A stretch of DNA of 64,000 bases from Antedon mediterranea (GCF_964355755.1 NC_092676.1:13686288-13750287), one strand, 5' to 3'. Shown: positions 43,024 through 55,349, counted from the stretch's first letter. The notes: generated by a model from the letters alone, not told the origin. Made by a program: numbers and translations.

Positions 43024-46000
43024 TGATATTAAAAAGAAAGATAAAAATAAGTCACTGATAACATTTTTTTAAACATTTTCTTCACAATTCAATATTTTTA
43101 AACCTTTTTTTTTATTAGGTGGGGTGGTTGTCTATATTCGAACAGGGCTGGTATTGGAATATATATATATATATTAAATATTTAAACAGTGTACTTATTG
43201 GTACAGGGCGTGCACAATAAAAAAAAAGCTGGTATAAACAGGATGAACATTCAAACAGGGCTGGTGTTAAAATAGGGTGTACAGTATATTTAAACAATGG
43301 CACAGGGCACACATTGAAGCTTAAATTATATTTAAATGATACATACATAATGTCTTTGCATCTAGTTTGTTATCATCTGAATTAAAGAGAAGTTCCCTGA
43401 TGAATGCTGTTAAGTACTTGAATACATTTTTATGACAAGGAGGAATCATTGCCAATACCTACAAATAAACAATTAAAATATAGAGGTTTAATAACTGAAG
43501 TTGAGAAAGTAAGTATAATAATAAAAAAGCTGGATTTGAGTTTATTTAAGTGAAGATATTAAAAATGTGAACACTGTCTCTCTTTTTAAGAAACGGTAAA
43601 CTCATAACTTCATGTAGCTTAATTAAAGTGTATTCAATGTAGTGTATTATTCAATTTTGTAGTTAGTAAGTGTATCATTGTTTTATTTTATTCCATTGTA
43701 ATTGTTTTTTTTATCTGCTTTAATAGTCTTTTAAATTTGTTTTTTTGGTGTTTTCTATTGAGCACGGCCTTACTAAAAAACAGCTTTCAGTTGAGTTAAC
43801 TGTCCGTGAATACGTACCGCAGGATTATAATACATTGTCGTTTACAGAAATGAATAAATAGACACAATGATATATGTAGTCAATTAAAATTAGGTCCCTG
43901 GGAATTACAAAATGAGTCTAAATTTTTGATTTTGACTCATTTAAACAAACCCAATTTGTGTTTTGTAGTAACATTAGGGTTGAGGGATGGGGAAGAGGAA
44001 GGGGTACAAAGAGGAACAATTTTTAAATATATTCTTTATCCACTCAGTAACGAAATATTTTTTCATGTTTTATAGGCCTATAAATATACCACTAAATACA
44101 GAAAAACATTTGCGATTTAATACTTTGTTAATACTGTCCCCATCATAGATGTGGAAATGTGACCGAAATGTTTCATCGCTGTAATGTTAAAAAGGCGACC
44201 ATGGGCACGGTTTTGTACCTAGATTCTGCGATCAACAAGCGGGTATTTTTCAAGATGAACATCCACTAGACAGTGTATACCACATCGTACAACACCCCTA
44301 TTTGGGGCAAATCGTTGAACCTAAATTCGTTTTAATTGTCAATAACTAATTATCTAACTCAATTTAATTAGTAAACAGGGTTACATCAGGTGGTTAAAAT
44401 CAGTACAGAAAGTACGAACCAACTTTATATACCACCGAGTAAACATTCTAGAAATTTTGCCCTTACATAAATTTATATATAGATTATGCTGTACCATTTT
44501 CACATTATAGAAAAATAATCTCACAGGAATATGTTACTAGCTATCCCTAGCCCAAAACAAATAAAAAAAAGTGGGTTTTGGGGCCGATTTATCCCGGATG
44601 GCTTCACTCCAGTCAAACGTTTGTATTCTAATAGTGACACTTCGGTAAGGTAATTTAAAGCTCAGGTACAGGCATGAATTTTAAATATAATATCTGGTTA
44701 ATTGTACATAAATTAAATATTTGTAACAGAAATCAAGACAAAAAACATGAATTTCCCTTAATATGGTCAAATACAAAATTTGGAAAAATTCTGCCATAAA
44801 AACCAGGAAGACTTTTTTTCAGTAGTTAGGTAGTTAGTTTAACCTAATGTAATAACATGTCTGGTGACTCCCTAGAAGGTGAAAAAAGGTGGTGGATATA
44901 CGGTGGATAATTTTTGCTATGGCATGAAAATATAAATCTGAAGTTGAATAAAAATACCAGAAATGTAAAATTCAAGTTATACTGTATTACCTATATTTAG
45001 TCACCCTTTATTTTTCATAGCTTTTTAAAACACCTCTCTATTTACAAAATTTGTGTACAAAAGAATAGAGATTTTACTGTGTAATTTGAACTGATAAGTG
45101 CTTATTTTAAACAAGCTTGTGTAACTCAAATAAAATCCCAAAAATTATGAAACATATGGGAAACTATAGATCAATAATTATTGGAATGTATGATCAATAG
45201 AAATTTTTTGCCCGCACCTGGCCTTTAAACTAGGACCCAGAACATGTGTGTCAGATACATTCTCAAAGTTCATTCTAAATTCTATAAATCTACAATACAA
45301 TTTCAATTTATGCTGGATGCCCAATTAAAAAAAGTAATTGATTTACCTGCTTGCACAGAATGAAGTTGTTTGAGCTATCAAGACATTTTTGGTAATACTT
45401 ATATGGAATTACAGGTTCACGCAATGATTCCAGGAACAACATCAATGTTTCTGCTACAGAATGAATACTTCCAGCTAAAATAATTTTTAAGGAAAACTCA
45501 CAATTAATTTAAATATCTATGCTATGCAGTTTTTTATGTATGTTATGAGTCAATTATAATTGTTTGTGTGCATAAAAAACATTTGAATTAATAAAATCTT
45601 AAATAAGATGAGATGATAATAATAATAATAATCTTTATTGGAATAACGACACCTTTGTAACGGTGGCAAACGGTGCATCCAAGAACATGAAAACAAAATT
45701 TTAAAAAGACAATAAATATACAAAAGTAAATGAAAAGTAAAAAAAAAATAAATTTAAAAAAATAAATAATTATGTACTGTAAGATTAAACTTATAAAGAA
45801 CACAACAACGCAAAAATTACTTATGGCATCGAGTCATCAATCAATAAAGATGATCGTTTTTTCCATAGCATTTTACAAATGATTTACAAAATGTGTTTAT
45901 TTGAGCACTCCTGATTATTGCACATTAGTAACCAAATAAATTATTATTATTATTAGTTAAAAAGAATAATCTTTCTTGATTTTATTTCATTTCTTGTTTA

Positions 46001-49000
46001 ATTTATTTTATTTATCTTTATTTATTTTATTTTATTTCTTGTTTTAATCAAATGAATATTGTGATTACCATAAATTTATTTTGCTGCTCACTGGCAATTG
46101 CATGCATTTTAATTAGAACAGGCAAGGTTTACCTATTTAAATATATAACATACCAACACCAGATACCTACCAGAGCAACAAATCCTACCACCAGAGAGCA
46201 GCCACCTGTTTGAAATGTATTATTAATGGTATATTACAAATTCCAAAGCTTTCGGAAACTGAAAAAATTGAAGTTAAAAGTGAATTTCTCGCCGTCGCAA
46301 TTCCAGAATCGAATGCGTTCGATCATCATAACAGTAACGAAACGAACGCGTTCATCCGTGTCTATTGTGTATTGTATTCAGCGGTCAACTGTGAGGCGCT
46401 ACCGATGCATTTATTTGGTCAAATAAATCACTATAACATTTCAAAATAAATAACGCTTTTGTTGCTCAGTCAATGCTCTCACAGCATTTATTTGGTCAAA
46501 TAAAATCAGAAATTCTTTTTGTACACTATAACATTTAAAAATGAATAAAACTTAATGCAACTATATGTTCACACAATTTGTCTTTTTTTTGTAGAAATGT
46601 ATTCTTTGGTTGATATTTTGTTGGTCCTTTTTTAATGAAACCATAGAATTGGCTACGGTCATTCCAGTAATCCGACACGCCCTTCTGTCAGTGATGGTAT
46701 TCTGTTTAATAAATATTCTTCTTTATTATTTTAAGCTGCTCGTATAGCGTTATTGTAAGTCGGAATGGACTCAAATTTGGTGAATGTACTAAGGATTGCG
46801 AGTAGAATGTGATTTATACATCACATTTTATTTTTTACCCTAATTTTTTGAAACACGCAAATGGCCTAATTCATGCTCTAAATTGATAAAAACTTAATTT
46901 TTAGCTTTTTAAATTGTTAATGCGCGATTTCACGCGCATAACCCTGCATGTGTTTTTATTTCCTAATATTTCTACCCTTGACCTGAAGTTTACGTGTAGT
47001 GAATTTCATTAATATGTGATAATGAATTATGGAGATATGATTGATAATGTGATTTCACAAAATGGCGTATAAATGACGTCACAGATGAGTGATCACGCTG
47101 AAAAGCTTATTAGGACTAAGTTAAAGTATTTGAAAGAAAGAAATTCTTGTGATCATTGCCATTCAACTTTTTGAGATAATTGACACACAAAATCTGTACA
47201 GAAAGAAATAAATAATATTGATTTCATACAATAACAATAGGTGATCATTTTATTCTAAATGATCACCTAATTAAAAATGATTGTGTTAATTGTAATTTTT
47301 AGTCAAGAGTTTCATCTCACATTTTCTGTCTACGCTATCTGGAAAAAAATGTACGACATCTTCAAAAAATTGGTACAAAAAAATACACCAATCGATTGCG
47401 CGATTTCTTTCATTACGGTTATTATGTTTTTATCATGTTTTGTATGGCAAAAACGGTACGATAACATAACAAATAACATACAATAAAAGTAAACGTGTAA
47501 GTTTATCATACAAAAGGGGTAAAATGGCTTGTTGGTTTCACGATTCTTTATCTTGTCAATCAGGGTGGCTACTTTTAATGTTTTTCAGTCATTTGCTAAT
47601 TTTAATATATTGTTAATGCACTTGCTAGAATTTTTCTTCCAATAGAACGGCAAACCATGTGTTTGATTTTTGTACCAATTTTTTGAAGATGTCTTTGTAC
47701 ATTTTCTCCAGATTGCGTAATTACATGATAATCGAAAATGATAACATTTAGATTGTGTCTGAATAAATACTTTGGGTACAATTTTAGATGATCAAAAAGA
47801 CACACGCATTATTAAACAGAATACCATCATTGACAGGCATGTCGGATTTACTGAAATGACCGTACTAGTCAATTCTATGGTTTAAAAAAAAAAGAAAAAA
47901 AAGTGTGTGAACATTGTATAGTTTTATTTATTATTAAATGTTATAGTGTACAGAAAAGAAATTCTGATTTTATTTGACCTAATAAATGCTGTGAGAGTAG
48001 ACTGAGTAACAAATAAGTTATTTATTTTTAAATATATAATTCACAATTACAATATAATTCCCTTGAGTAATAACAACAACTCCAATATTAATCGTTTCTT
48101 TCCATTCTATTATTTAACCTGAAATATCATTTTTTTTATCTTCAATATCATCTTGTTTTAATGATTTAAATTTTTTATGTAAAGTAGTTTTTAACCAGCC
48201 TGTTAGTGGCGAATACAATACACATTAGACATGGATGAACGCGTTCGTTTCGTTACTGTTATGATGATCGAACGCATTCGATTCTGGAATTGCGATTCGG
48301 CAAGAAATTCACTTTTAACTTCAATTTTATCAGTTTCTGAAAGAATTAACCTTTGAAATTTGTAATGATTAATAATCAATTCCAAACTGGTAGGTATCTG
48401 GTGGTGTTTAGTAGGACCCATATAAATACATTTTAAACAGAATCTATTCTGTAATAAGGGCAACCGTCCAGACAGATAAAATAATCCTTAAAAAATTAAA
48501 TGAAAATAACTGAAAAGGAGAACTACTAAATAAAGGATACGAATTTCCTCAGGTATTCCAAAGTCCAAGCAGTTTTTGATATCAACTATTTCAAGTTTAA
48601 GGCCTTCTTGACGAAACAGATCCTCCTATTAAAAAATAAAAAACAAAATTAGTACTCTAATTTGTTAAAGCCCCATTCCCTACGTTTTTTAGATCTAATT
48701 TAAGATCACAAACTATATTTAATGTAAAAATAATACTATATGGTCCTATTGCGATAACTTTTTTCGTCTTTAAACGGTTAAAAATGTGAAAAATAAATCG
48801 ATTTTAATAATTATAGCGGCCCGCTATAAATCCCAAAATGCATTGCGCGCGGATTGATATTGTTGTTTTTCACCTGTAATTCGCCCACTTTTCGATCGAT
48901 CGTGAAGCCAAAACAAATGGAAGACTCCTAACTTTTCAGCGAAAATACCGGGTTTTCCCCAATTTGTATCAACGGAGTCTGGCAAAAATAGAAAGACAAT

Positions 49001-52000
49001 TAATGCAGCAACTATACAACGTCAGGCTAGGTATATAGCTAGCGTACGATGTTCGTACGTTACCGATGTTTACCAGCTAGGCCTACAAAACTAAGCCTAG
49101 CTAGGCTAGGCCTGAGATCGTCCACGAGAGGTCGATCGCCGCGAGCTACTTAGGTAGTGCATTGTTTCTCACTTTTTATCATAATTTACCATAAAACGTA
49201 CATTTAAGACAAGGAATGACATGGTTTAATGTTTTTAAAGTGATATATATGTATTATTTTCCAAAAAACGTCCAAAATTGCAGGGAAGGGGTCTTTAATA
49301 GAATTGATTAATTGTACTATAAAATGTTTACATATATTGTTCATAAGAATAAACATGAGATTGGTTGACAAAAAATAAAAACATTAAACTGCCATTTTTA
49401 TTGCTTTTGTCCAGACATAATTAAAACATTGAACTAAATTACAATGTAGGCCAAACAATCCTTCACAAGTCGATGCCTCCCGAATTCTTTCTATTTAATA
49501 CTGTAGTGGTTTTTTAATCATATTGATGCAAATTTTTATTTTGTATTTGTATGAGTAACACTTCGTTCTGGCTGTGATAAAGGTTTTTGATTATTCTATT
49601 TGTTTATTTGTATTTTAATTTTTCTTTTATTTATTTATTTTTTGTCTTTTGTGAGATACACTCACCTTTATTTCCATTTCTCTACATTTAAAGAGAAAAA
49701 CAAAACCAACATTTCTTTGCAACCGAAATTGCTGTTTTTGTTTCTTTTCTTATATGTTTTTTGTTATATAAGTTTCATTCTTACAATAATAAAATAAATA
49801 TGTACATATAAATATACATTGTATTTTATTGAGATACTCACAGCATTGTGATTTTTCAGTAATTCAGATTTTGGATTTGTATATTTGCTTCAGAGAATTC
49901 CAAATAAACAATACATCAACACCACCTCACAGTTGAATTCAAAATAATGTGAAACCAAAACTTTTGAAAAATAGTATGCACAACTAATAGATAATTGAAG
50001 GATAATTAAATGTTGATATAGTAAGTAATATCTACTGTATATATGTTAATAATGGTTCTTTAATACAATAGTACTTTAGAAACAAAAAAAGTAAACTCAA
50101 GATACATTTTCAATGCTACTCAAAGGAATACATAGCTTTATAAATTAGACAATTTAAAATTTTCATCACAACACTAGTATAAATTTATGCGAGCATTTCA
50201 AAATTTCCAAAAATTGTCCATGTACCATGGTCGGTATGTAGCGTAGATAGACCATTTTTGGACTTTATTTGATTTCTTCACACCTTCCATAATAAATTAC
50301 ATCTATTCAATAAAGTCACATCTTTGATTCAACAAACAAAGATTATGCTATTATGACCTGAAGAAAATAGTGCTGAATTCTGTCTATTTTGTGTAATAGT
50401 ATATACAGTATACACAGTATATACTGTATACAGTATATACTGTGCTACAGTATAGCATAGGTGAAATTATGGGACCCACCTTTTATTCTAATTTTTAACA
50501 TGATACCGTCATCAAGATTACAATTTCGGAAGATAATTGTCTGAGCAACAACATATTAAAGTGTTAAAGAAATTTGGATACAGTATGTAGAATCATGATG
50601 CATGTTCTTTTAAATGTGATGAACTGTGACGCAAAAGATGAAAATCCGACTTTTTTACTTCAACTATAGCCATATGATGATGTCTCGGCAACCGATAGGC
50701 TAAATTTTTACATAAATTTCTAACTACAATTCAACATGAATATCACTTTCAACTTGGAGGAGCTATAAGCCATGGAAAAATACTGTAATGATGAAATTAA
50801 GTAATAATACAAGTTAATATTCAAATTTTTGGACATTATGACGTCATCAAAATATTTGTAACTTATACAAAAGATAATTCATTGAGCAAAAAATAGACAT
50901 GATTGACAATATTTTGTAACTTTTTAATTGTTTATTTCAAAGTGTTTGTTTGTGTTTGTTAAAGTGGAAATGGTCTCATTTAAAAAAAAATTACTAACAA
51001 AGGCTGGAAAAAAATATTCCAAGAGAGAAAAATATTTTTCACACTCTGGGTGCACTGTACGCATAATAAAGTTTGCGTGTGGGAATTTTTGACATGCGCG
51101 ATATTGTTGTATGTGGTGGAATGGAGGGGTTTTTTAATGAAAAAAAAGAGAGACAATGGAAAAAGATAAAAGAGAGAGAAGGAGTGCTATGTTGAGCAAG
51201 GAAAGGGTAGGAGAAAATTTATATGGGAAACTAAGGAGTACAGGAGCTGCAGCCTGAAGGAATTAGAGTAAAAGAAATAGTGAGTTGGAAATATTAGTAT
51301 AAGGATGAACTTGAAAATATGGATTCTTGCAAGGTTGCATAACATTATCGAGAAATATTTTAACTTTTATCTTTCCTAATTTATTTATATGTATATAAGT
51401 TTCGGAGACGGGAGAATACAAGAAGTAACAATATTGTGGACTTTGATTACATACTCATTAATTTATTATTCTAGGGTATGTAAATGTACTTCTTGGGGGT
51501 TTTCTGGGCTGTGTTTGATAATACGGACTTTACAAAGCAGGACGGTAGGAGAGGACGACGCACATCGTGTGTTCGCTAGAGCGTTAAAGTCATATACAGT
51601 CGACATAGCTGTTTTATTTGTTAGGCACCCTTGCGCAAAGACGACGACTGGCAGTTTCTCTCTCCCTTCTCTCTGTCTCGCGGCGCGGCCCTTCTAATGG
51701 CTTGGTACTGGTTATTAAGCAAATAAGCCTTCCTAGCAGGGGCCTCACATTCAAACGCCGGGCAAAGTGTATTGCTTTTAACACAGCCATTTTAACCCAA
51801 TAAAAATGTTATTTCGTTAAACAATTAAATTAGAAGTTCAAATATTATTTAGAGTTTTGAAAATTCCATGTTTAAGTGTAATTTGAACTGTATTTTAAGA
51901 TTATATGTAAATTATTTCTAGTCGTTCTCCGTAAACGGGAAAATGGCAACTTTATCGTCCTCAAAAAGTTAAGACGACAGAATTTCATGCTAAGCTCCGC

Positions 52001-54723
52001 ATAAATTATTCATGAGCACCGTCCTGTGGCTTCCAGTCGTGTTTTGTAAAGTCCCAAATAAGAAAATAAGTAAATATTTTGGAAGATTGGGGATTTATAG
52101 AAATTGGGCTTGTTGGGGGTTGATTATTGCTTGGAAATTGGGTTGGGTTTTTTTTTTGCAGGATTCAGAAAGAAAATTATTATTTTGCCAAACGTTATAT
52201 TAAATTTACTATTATATATAATTGAGAGTTGTGACTATTTTCCTTTTTCACCGATGGTTCAAATAATTTATATGTCCGAATGAGTTGTAGTTGCGGCTGT
52301 ATGACAGACAGAAAGAAAGAATAATACAGAAAAAAGGGATAGGCTAAGTGCGGATAACTAAAAAATTGTCAATTAAAACAAGTTTATTCACCTGTTTCAG
52401 GCCTTTTCTGAACAAGTGATCAACGATCATCCAAATCTCTTTTGGAATATCAAATCTTTGAGTGTTATTGCTTTCACTCGATCCTTGTTCCTAAAATAAG
52501 AGAAATATAAGTATTGATTAACAAGAGAAAGACTGTTAAAAACATTTTAGAATCAATATAATTTTCGAATGGAATGATATAACTAGATTTTAACTCGTCA
52601 TTTTAACTCGTCACTTTGAAGAGTTAGTTATCAGCACGACAAACCCCATATGCACATCATATGACCTGAAGAATATATGTTAGTGCTAAATTCTGTCTAT
52701 TTTGTGTGATATAGTATATGCAGTATACATGCTTTATACTGTATACATACTACATACAGTGTAGCATGTGAAAATATGGGACTCACCTTTGATTCTAATT
52801 TTTAACATGATGACGTCATCAAAATGAAACACAAAGATAGCAATTTCGGAAGAAAATAATTTGAGCAACAACATATTAAAACTGTTCAAGAAATTTGGAT
52901 ACGTATATTATAGATGCGACGTGCTCTTTTAAATGTGATGAACTATGACGCAAAAGATGAAAATCTGACTTTTTAAATTCAACTGGCCATATGACATCAC
53001 AACATCCGATTGGCAACATTTTTACATGAATTCGTATCTACAATTCAACAGCTTCCAGAAAACGTTTTAATCATGAGTATCACTTTTTATTCGACGAGTT
53101 TTAACATATTGAAATTTACTGTAAATATGAAAATAAGTGACGCACGTTGTTCAAATTTTTTGACCTTATGACATGATCAACATTAAAATATTTGTAACTC
53201 ATGGGGAAGATAATTGATTGACAATATTAAAATCTGGGGGTAAATAAAATATGAAAAAGCAAGATGTGCTCTATTAAATGACCTATGACAAAAGAGACAA
53301 AAATACTATATTTTATATTCGGGTGGCCATATGACGTCGTCAAAACAAGAGGTAAATATTCTGCATGAATTCATATCTACAACGTATCTGGTCTAAAAAA
53401 TATAATTCAAGTGAAAAAACAACAATACGTCGTGCGAAATATGGCATGATTCGTATAAAAAGTTCATTAGAAATTAATTTTGCGCATTTTCAAATTTAAA
53501 ATGTGCATGGATGCGTAACTTTGTGTACTAAACGCCATTTAACTTTTACTAAGTTAAAAAATAATGTTTTTTTTATCATAAAGTACATGTAATGATTCAC
53601 CACTACAATGTTATTTTGTAATTATTAATCAATACAATTAAGCAACTGTCAGTAATAAAGTTTATTTGTATAATTATGTGTTTAAAGAGCACCCACACTC
53701 ACAGTAAGAAATTTGAGCTTCAAATGGCGATAAAAAATGGTTTATGTATTTATTGTCAAAAGGATTTAAGTTTATCCCCCAATAATTATACTGGGAGACT
53801 GAGAGATTAGAATGTTCCATTCATCGCCAAGCAATACGTTTTTAAAAACGTATATTAAATCTATCAAAATAGTATTTTTTAAAGAATATCGGCTTGTCTT
53901 CAACATTATGATGCTGTACTCGAGCTGTTTAACCAATTTTCAGCTATTAAAATCAATTATCGTAGAAGGAGATAGGTAAATGCGAAGCATCCTCATATTA
54001 TTGTATGCGGATATTTTTCACCAACAACATCCATTAGACAGTGTATAGCATGATCGGAAAACACCCCTGTTTGGGGCAAATCGTTGAACCTCAATTCATT
54101 TTAATCGTCAATAACTAATTATCTCACTCAACTTAATTAGTAAACAGGGTTACATAAGGTGGTTAAAATCAGTGCCGAACATATGAACCAACTATATATA
54201 CCATCGAGTAAAAATTCTAGAAGTAACGCGATTGACCAAATTTATATATAGATGTTTGGCAAGAGTGGGAAGACCAGAAAAAGTGTAGCACTGACATGGC
54301 CACCTATGAAGGCAAGACAAGAGTGGGAAGACCAGAAAAAGTGCAGCACTGACATGGACACCTATGAAGACAAGAGTGGAAAGACCAGAAAAAGAGTAGC
54401 ACTGACATGGCCACCTATGAAGGCAAGACAAGAGTGGGAAGACCAGATAAAGTGCAGCACTGACATGGGCACCTATGAAGACAAGAGTGGAAAGACCAGA
54501 ACAAGGGTGTACTGACATGAGCAGATAAGGAAGTATGGAGGACAGAAGTAATGGGTCCTATTCTGCACAGAGAGATAATGAGATATAAAATTAAAGCTAA
54601 AAATATACTTACCAATGCAATAACATCTTTTGGATCCATGTCTCTTATTGGGCAATGCATCTTCGTAAGTGCTTCTATAGAAGCACCAAAGCAGCTTGGG
54701 ATGTAATTGCCATTTATTGTGAT
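42889..54723 (-). CDS. OCRL: OCRL/INPP5B-type inositol polyphosphate 5-phosphatase, C-terminal six exons
   Basis: Six minus-strand exons (54723-54613, 52490-52392, 48625-48541, 45474-45347, 43458-43347, 43023-42889) join with matching phases. They give the end of the ASH domain (GNYIPSCFGASIEAL) and most of a RhoGAP domain: IPKEIWMIVDHLF, EDLFRQEGL, DIKNCLDFGIPEE, GSIHSVAETLMLFLESL, HKNVFKYLTAFIRELL, FGGLFLRNPN. In animals OCRL-type proteins remove the 5-phosphate of PI(4,5)P2 on endosomes and Golgi. Their ASH-RhoGAP part binds Rabs, Rho-family GTPases and F&H-motif partners and is not catalytic. The 5-phosphatase exons are not in the window. The last exon has a 1-nt frameshift relative to the family-like C-terminus, whose EYDD end is acidic, as in OCRL. 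OCRL versus INPP5B cannot be settled; invertebrates usually have one gene for both. Confidence 0.9.
43347..43458 (-). CDS. OCRL: OCRL-type exon e (RhoGAP)
   Basis: 112 bp. Acceptor TTTGTAG, donor GTATGT. It encodes VLAMIPPCHKNVFKYLTAFI, then RELLFNSDDNKLDAKTL, and ends in phase 1. Confidence 0.92.
43815..44483 (-). mobile_element. Helitron fragment, minus strand
   Basis: The 5' end TCTATATATAAATTTATGTA begins at 44483, preceded by A. It shares the GATTTGCCCC...GGGTTGT and TACACTGTCTA...GTGG blocks with the copies at 23.1-25.4 kb, then 3' parts down to about 43815 (GTCCTGCGGTACGTA-like). A different segment replaces the middle (about 44120-44240), and the 3' hairpin is missing. It lies just upstream of OCRL-type exon e. 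Confidence 0.72.
45347..45474 (-). CDS. OCRL: OCRL-type exon d (RhoGAP core)
   Basis: 128 bp. Acceptor TTTTAG, donor GTAAAT. It encodes GSIHSVAETLMLFLESLREP, then VIPYKYYQKCLD. This is the most conserved part of the domain. The two leading bases complete a Pro codon with exon c. Confidence 0.93.
46140..48445. mobile_element. Foldback element in OCRL-type intron, one arm interrupted
   Basis: The inverted arms (about 46140-46705 plus 47277-47400, and 47640-48445) share CACCAGATACCTACCAG, AAGTTAAAAGTGAATTTCT, CCAGAATCGAATGCG, GATGGTATTCTGTTTAATA and GACATCTTCAAAAAATTGGT. The left arm carries an extra segment, 46706-47250, whose closest relative in the window is 57285-57800. The small open frames on both strands (for example 46210-46449 and 48463-48203) are mirror images and not separate genes. 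Confidence 0.78.
46730..47225 (+). repeat. Copy of 57.3-kb repeat inserted in foldback arm
   Basis: It shares GCTCGTATAGCGTTATT, GACTCAA-TTTGGTGAATGT, ACCCTTGACCTGAAGTTTAC, GGAGATATGATTGATAATGT and GGCGTATAAATGACGTCAC with 57297-57800. Confidence 0.85.
48541..48625 (-). CDS. OCRL: OCRL-type exon c (RhoGAP)
   Basis: 85 bp. Acceptor TTAATAG, donor GTATCC. It encodes EDLFRQEGLKLEIVDIKNCL, then DFGIPEEI plus one base. The EDLF-G and I-CLD-G blocks are diagnostic of the OCRL/INPP5B RhoGAP. Phase 0 start, phase 1 end, matching exon d. Confidence 0.92.
48669..49294. mobile_element. TTAA-flanked MITE in OCRL-type intron
   Basis: The ends AGCCCCATTCCCTACG and (inverted) AGACCCCTTCCCTGCA are flanked by TTAA (48665-48668, 49295-49298). 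626 bp, non-coding. The Kolobok-like assignment rests on the TTAA target and AG start. Confidence 0.7.
50340..51090 (+). repeat. Degenerate copy of the 1.5-kb satellite unit
   Basis: It contains blocks of the unit seen at 57.8-64 kb: TTATGACCTGAAGAA, a TATACAGTATA cluster, GTGAAATTATGGGACC, GATGAACTGTGACGCAAAAG and GGGAATTTTTGACATGCGCG. It is truncated relative to the array units. Confidence 0.75.
51389..51697 (+). other. Unrecognised 102-codon frame
   Basis: The frame opposes the OCRL-type gene and sits in its intron. There are no domain motifs that I recognise. The GC content rises locally (51530-51690), so part could be a degraded exon or repeat. The rest of 51090-52390 shows no bounded feature. 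Confidence 0.15.
52392..52490 (-). CDS. OCRL: OCRL-type exon b (linker and RhoGAP start)
   Basis: 99 bp, 33 codons, phase 0/0. Acceptor TTTTAG, donor GTGAAT. It encodes EQGSSESNNTQ, then RFDIPKEIWMIVDHLFRKGL, matching the PKE-W-LVDHL block at the start of the OCRL RhoGAP domain. Confidence 0.92.
52580..53680 (+). repeat. Degenerate copy of the 1.5-kb satellite unit
   Basis: It starts with ACTAGATTTTAACTCGTC and follows the unit order: GTATACATACTACATACAGT, GACGTCATCAAAATGAAAC, GATGAACTATGACGCAAAAG, GGCCATATGACATCACAAC. It ends in diverged sequence. Confidence 0.8.
53806..54252 (-). mobile_element. Helitron fragment, minus strand
   Basis: The 5' end TCTATATATAAATTTGGTC starts at 54252 after A. 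It aligns with the first 450 bp of the Helitron at 23111 (GGTGTTTTCCGATC, CTCCTACGATAATTG, GAAGACA blocks). The 3' end is missing. Confidence 0.75.
54261..54515. repeat. 58/53-bp alternating minisatellite
   Basis: Five unit starts (AAGAGTGGGAAGACCAGA or AAGAGTGGAAAGACCAGA) lie at 54261, 54319, 54372, 54430 and 54483, so units of 58 and 53 bp alternate as a 111-bp dimer. Several frames stay open because of the repeat; none looks like a real protein. Confidence 0.9.
54613..54723 (-). CDS. OCRL: OCRL-type exon a (ASH domain end)
   Basis: 111 bp, 37 codons, phase 0 at both ends: ITINGNYIPSCFGASIEAL, then CPIRDMDPKDVIAL. The donor GTAAGT is clear. No AG acceptor exists between the in-frame TAA (54727-54729) and the conserved GNYIPS. 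The exon instead follows ...CCTTAACCAATTAACAC, which matches a U12-type branch site and an AC terminus. Confidence 0.88.
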
Positions 54724-54847
54724 GTGTTAATTGGTTAAGGTTTAACATTTATAATTATTGATTTTAGACTGAATAGTTAAACAATTTTACAGTGCAAACA
54801 GCACAGAAAGTTATTCTTTACCCAAGCTGTGTAGTTTTATTTCATTT

Positions 54848-55247
54848 CAAACTAGAAAGGCACTCCGAGAGAGCACACCTTCACCTACTGTAAAATTCTC
54901 CTACATAAGATTTCTCCAGAAATATATATATATATATTTTGTTGTGTTTGTCTAAAATGCTGTGTGTGATTTAGGCTAATTTCACTACAAGCATGTGTAT
55001 GCGAGTTTGGTGTAGGTTATGCAAACCAGCCTTTCACCTAACAGTTTCAGTTGACTAACAATAGAAGAGGAACGCCAAAAACACTAAAAAGTGGTCAAGA
55101 ATTGGGACCATGGTTCGGATTGCCTCCAGAATTTAATGGAGTGGTCCTTGACCACATATCTATCTGTATTTTCATTTTGCTAATCTATCTAACAAACAGA
55201 CAAACAGGCACATGTGATCGATTACATACCTCCTTGGCGGAGGTAAA
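54848..55247. mobile_element. Single-core relative of the 38.8-41.4 kb repeat
   Basis: It begins ACTAGAAAGGCACTCCGAGA, contains CTACATAAGATTTCTCC and GTGATTTAGGCTAATTTCAC, and ends CCTCCTTGGCGGAGGTAAAT. It lies upstream of OCRL-type exon a. Confidence 0.8.
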
Positions 55248-55349
55248 TTAGAGAAAAATTACAAAACTATACAAAATACCAAGGATTGTCAAAGGGACCT
55301 TAATCACTTTCACTAACTTTCCTCTAACAGAAATACAAATATAAATACA

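Noticed and set aside
54192-54518. Repetitive 87-108-codon frames on both strands
   Set aside because: Products of the 58/53-bp minisatellite reading open in several frames.
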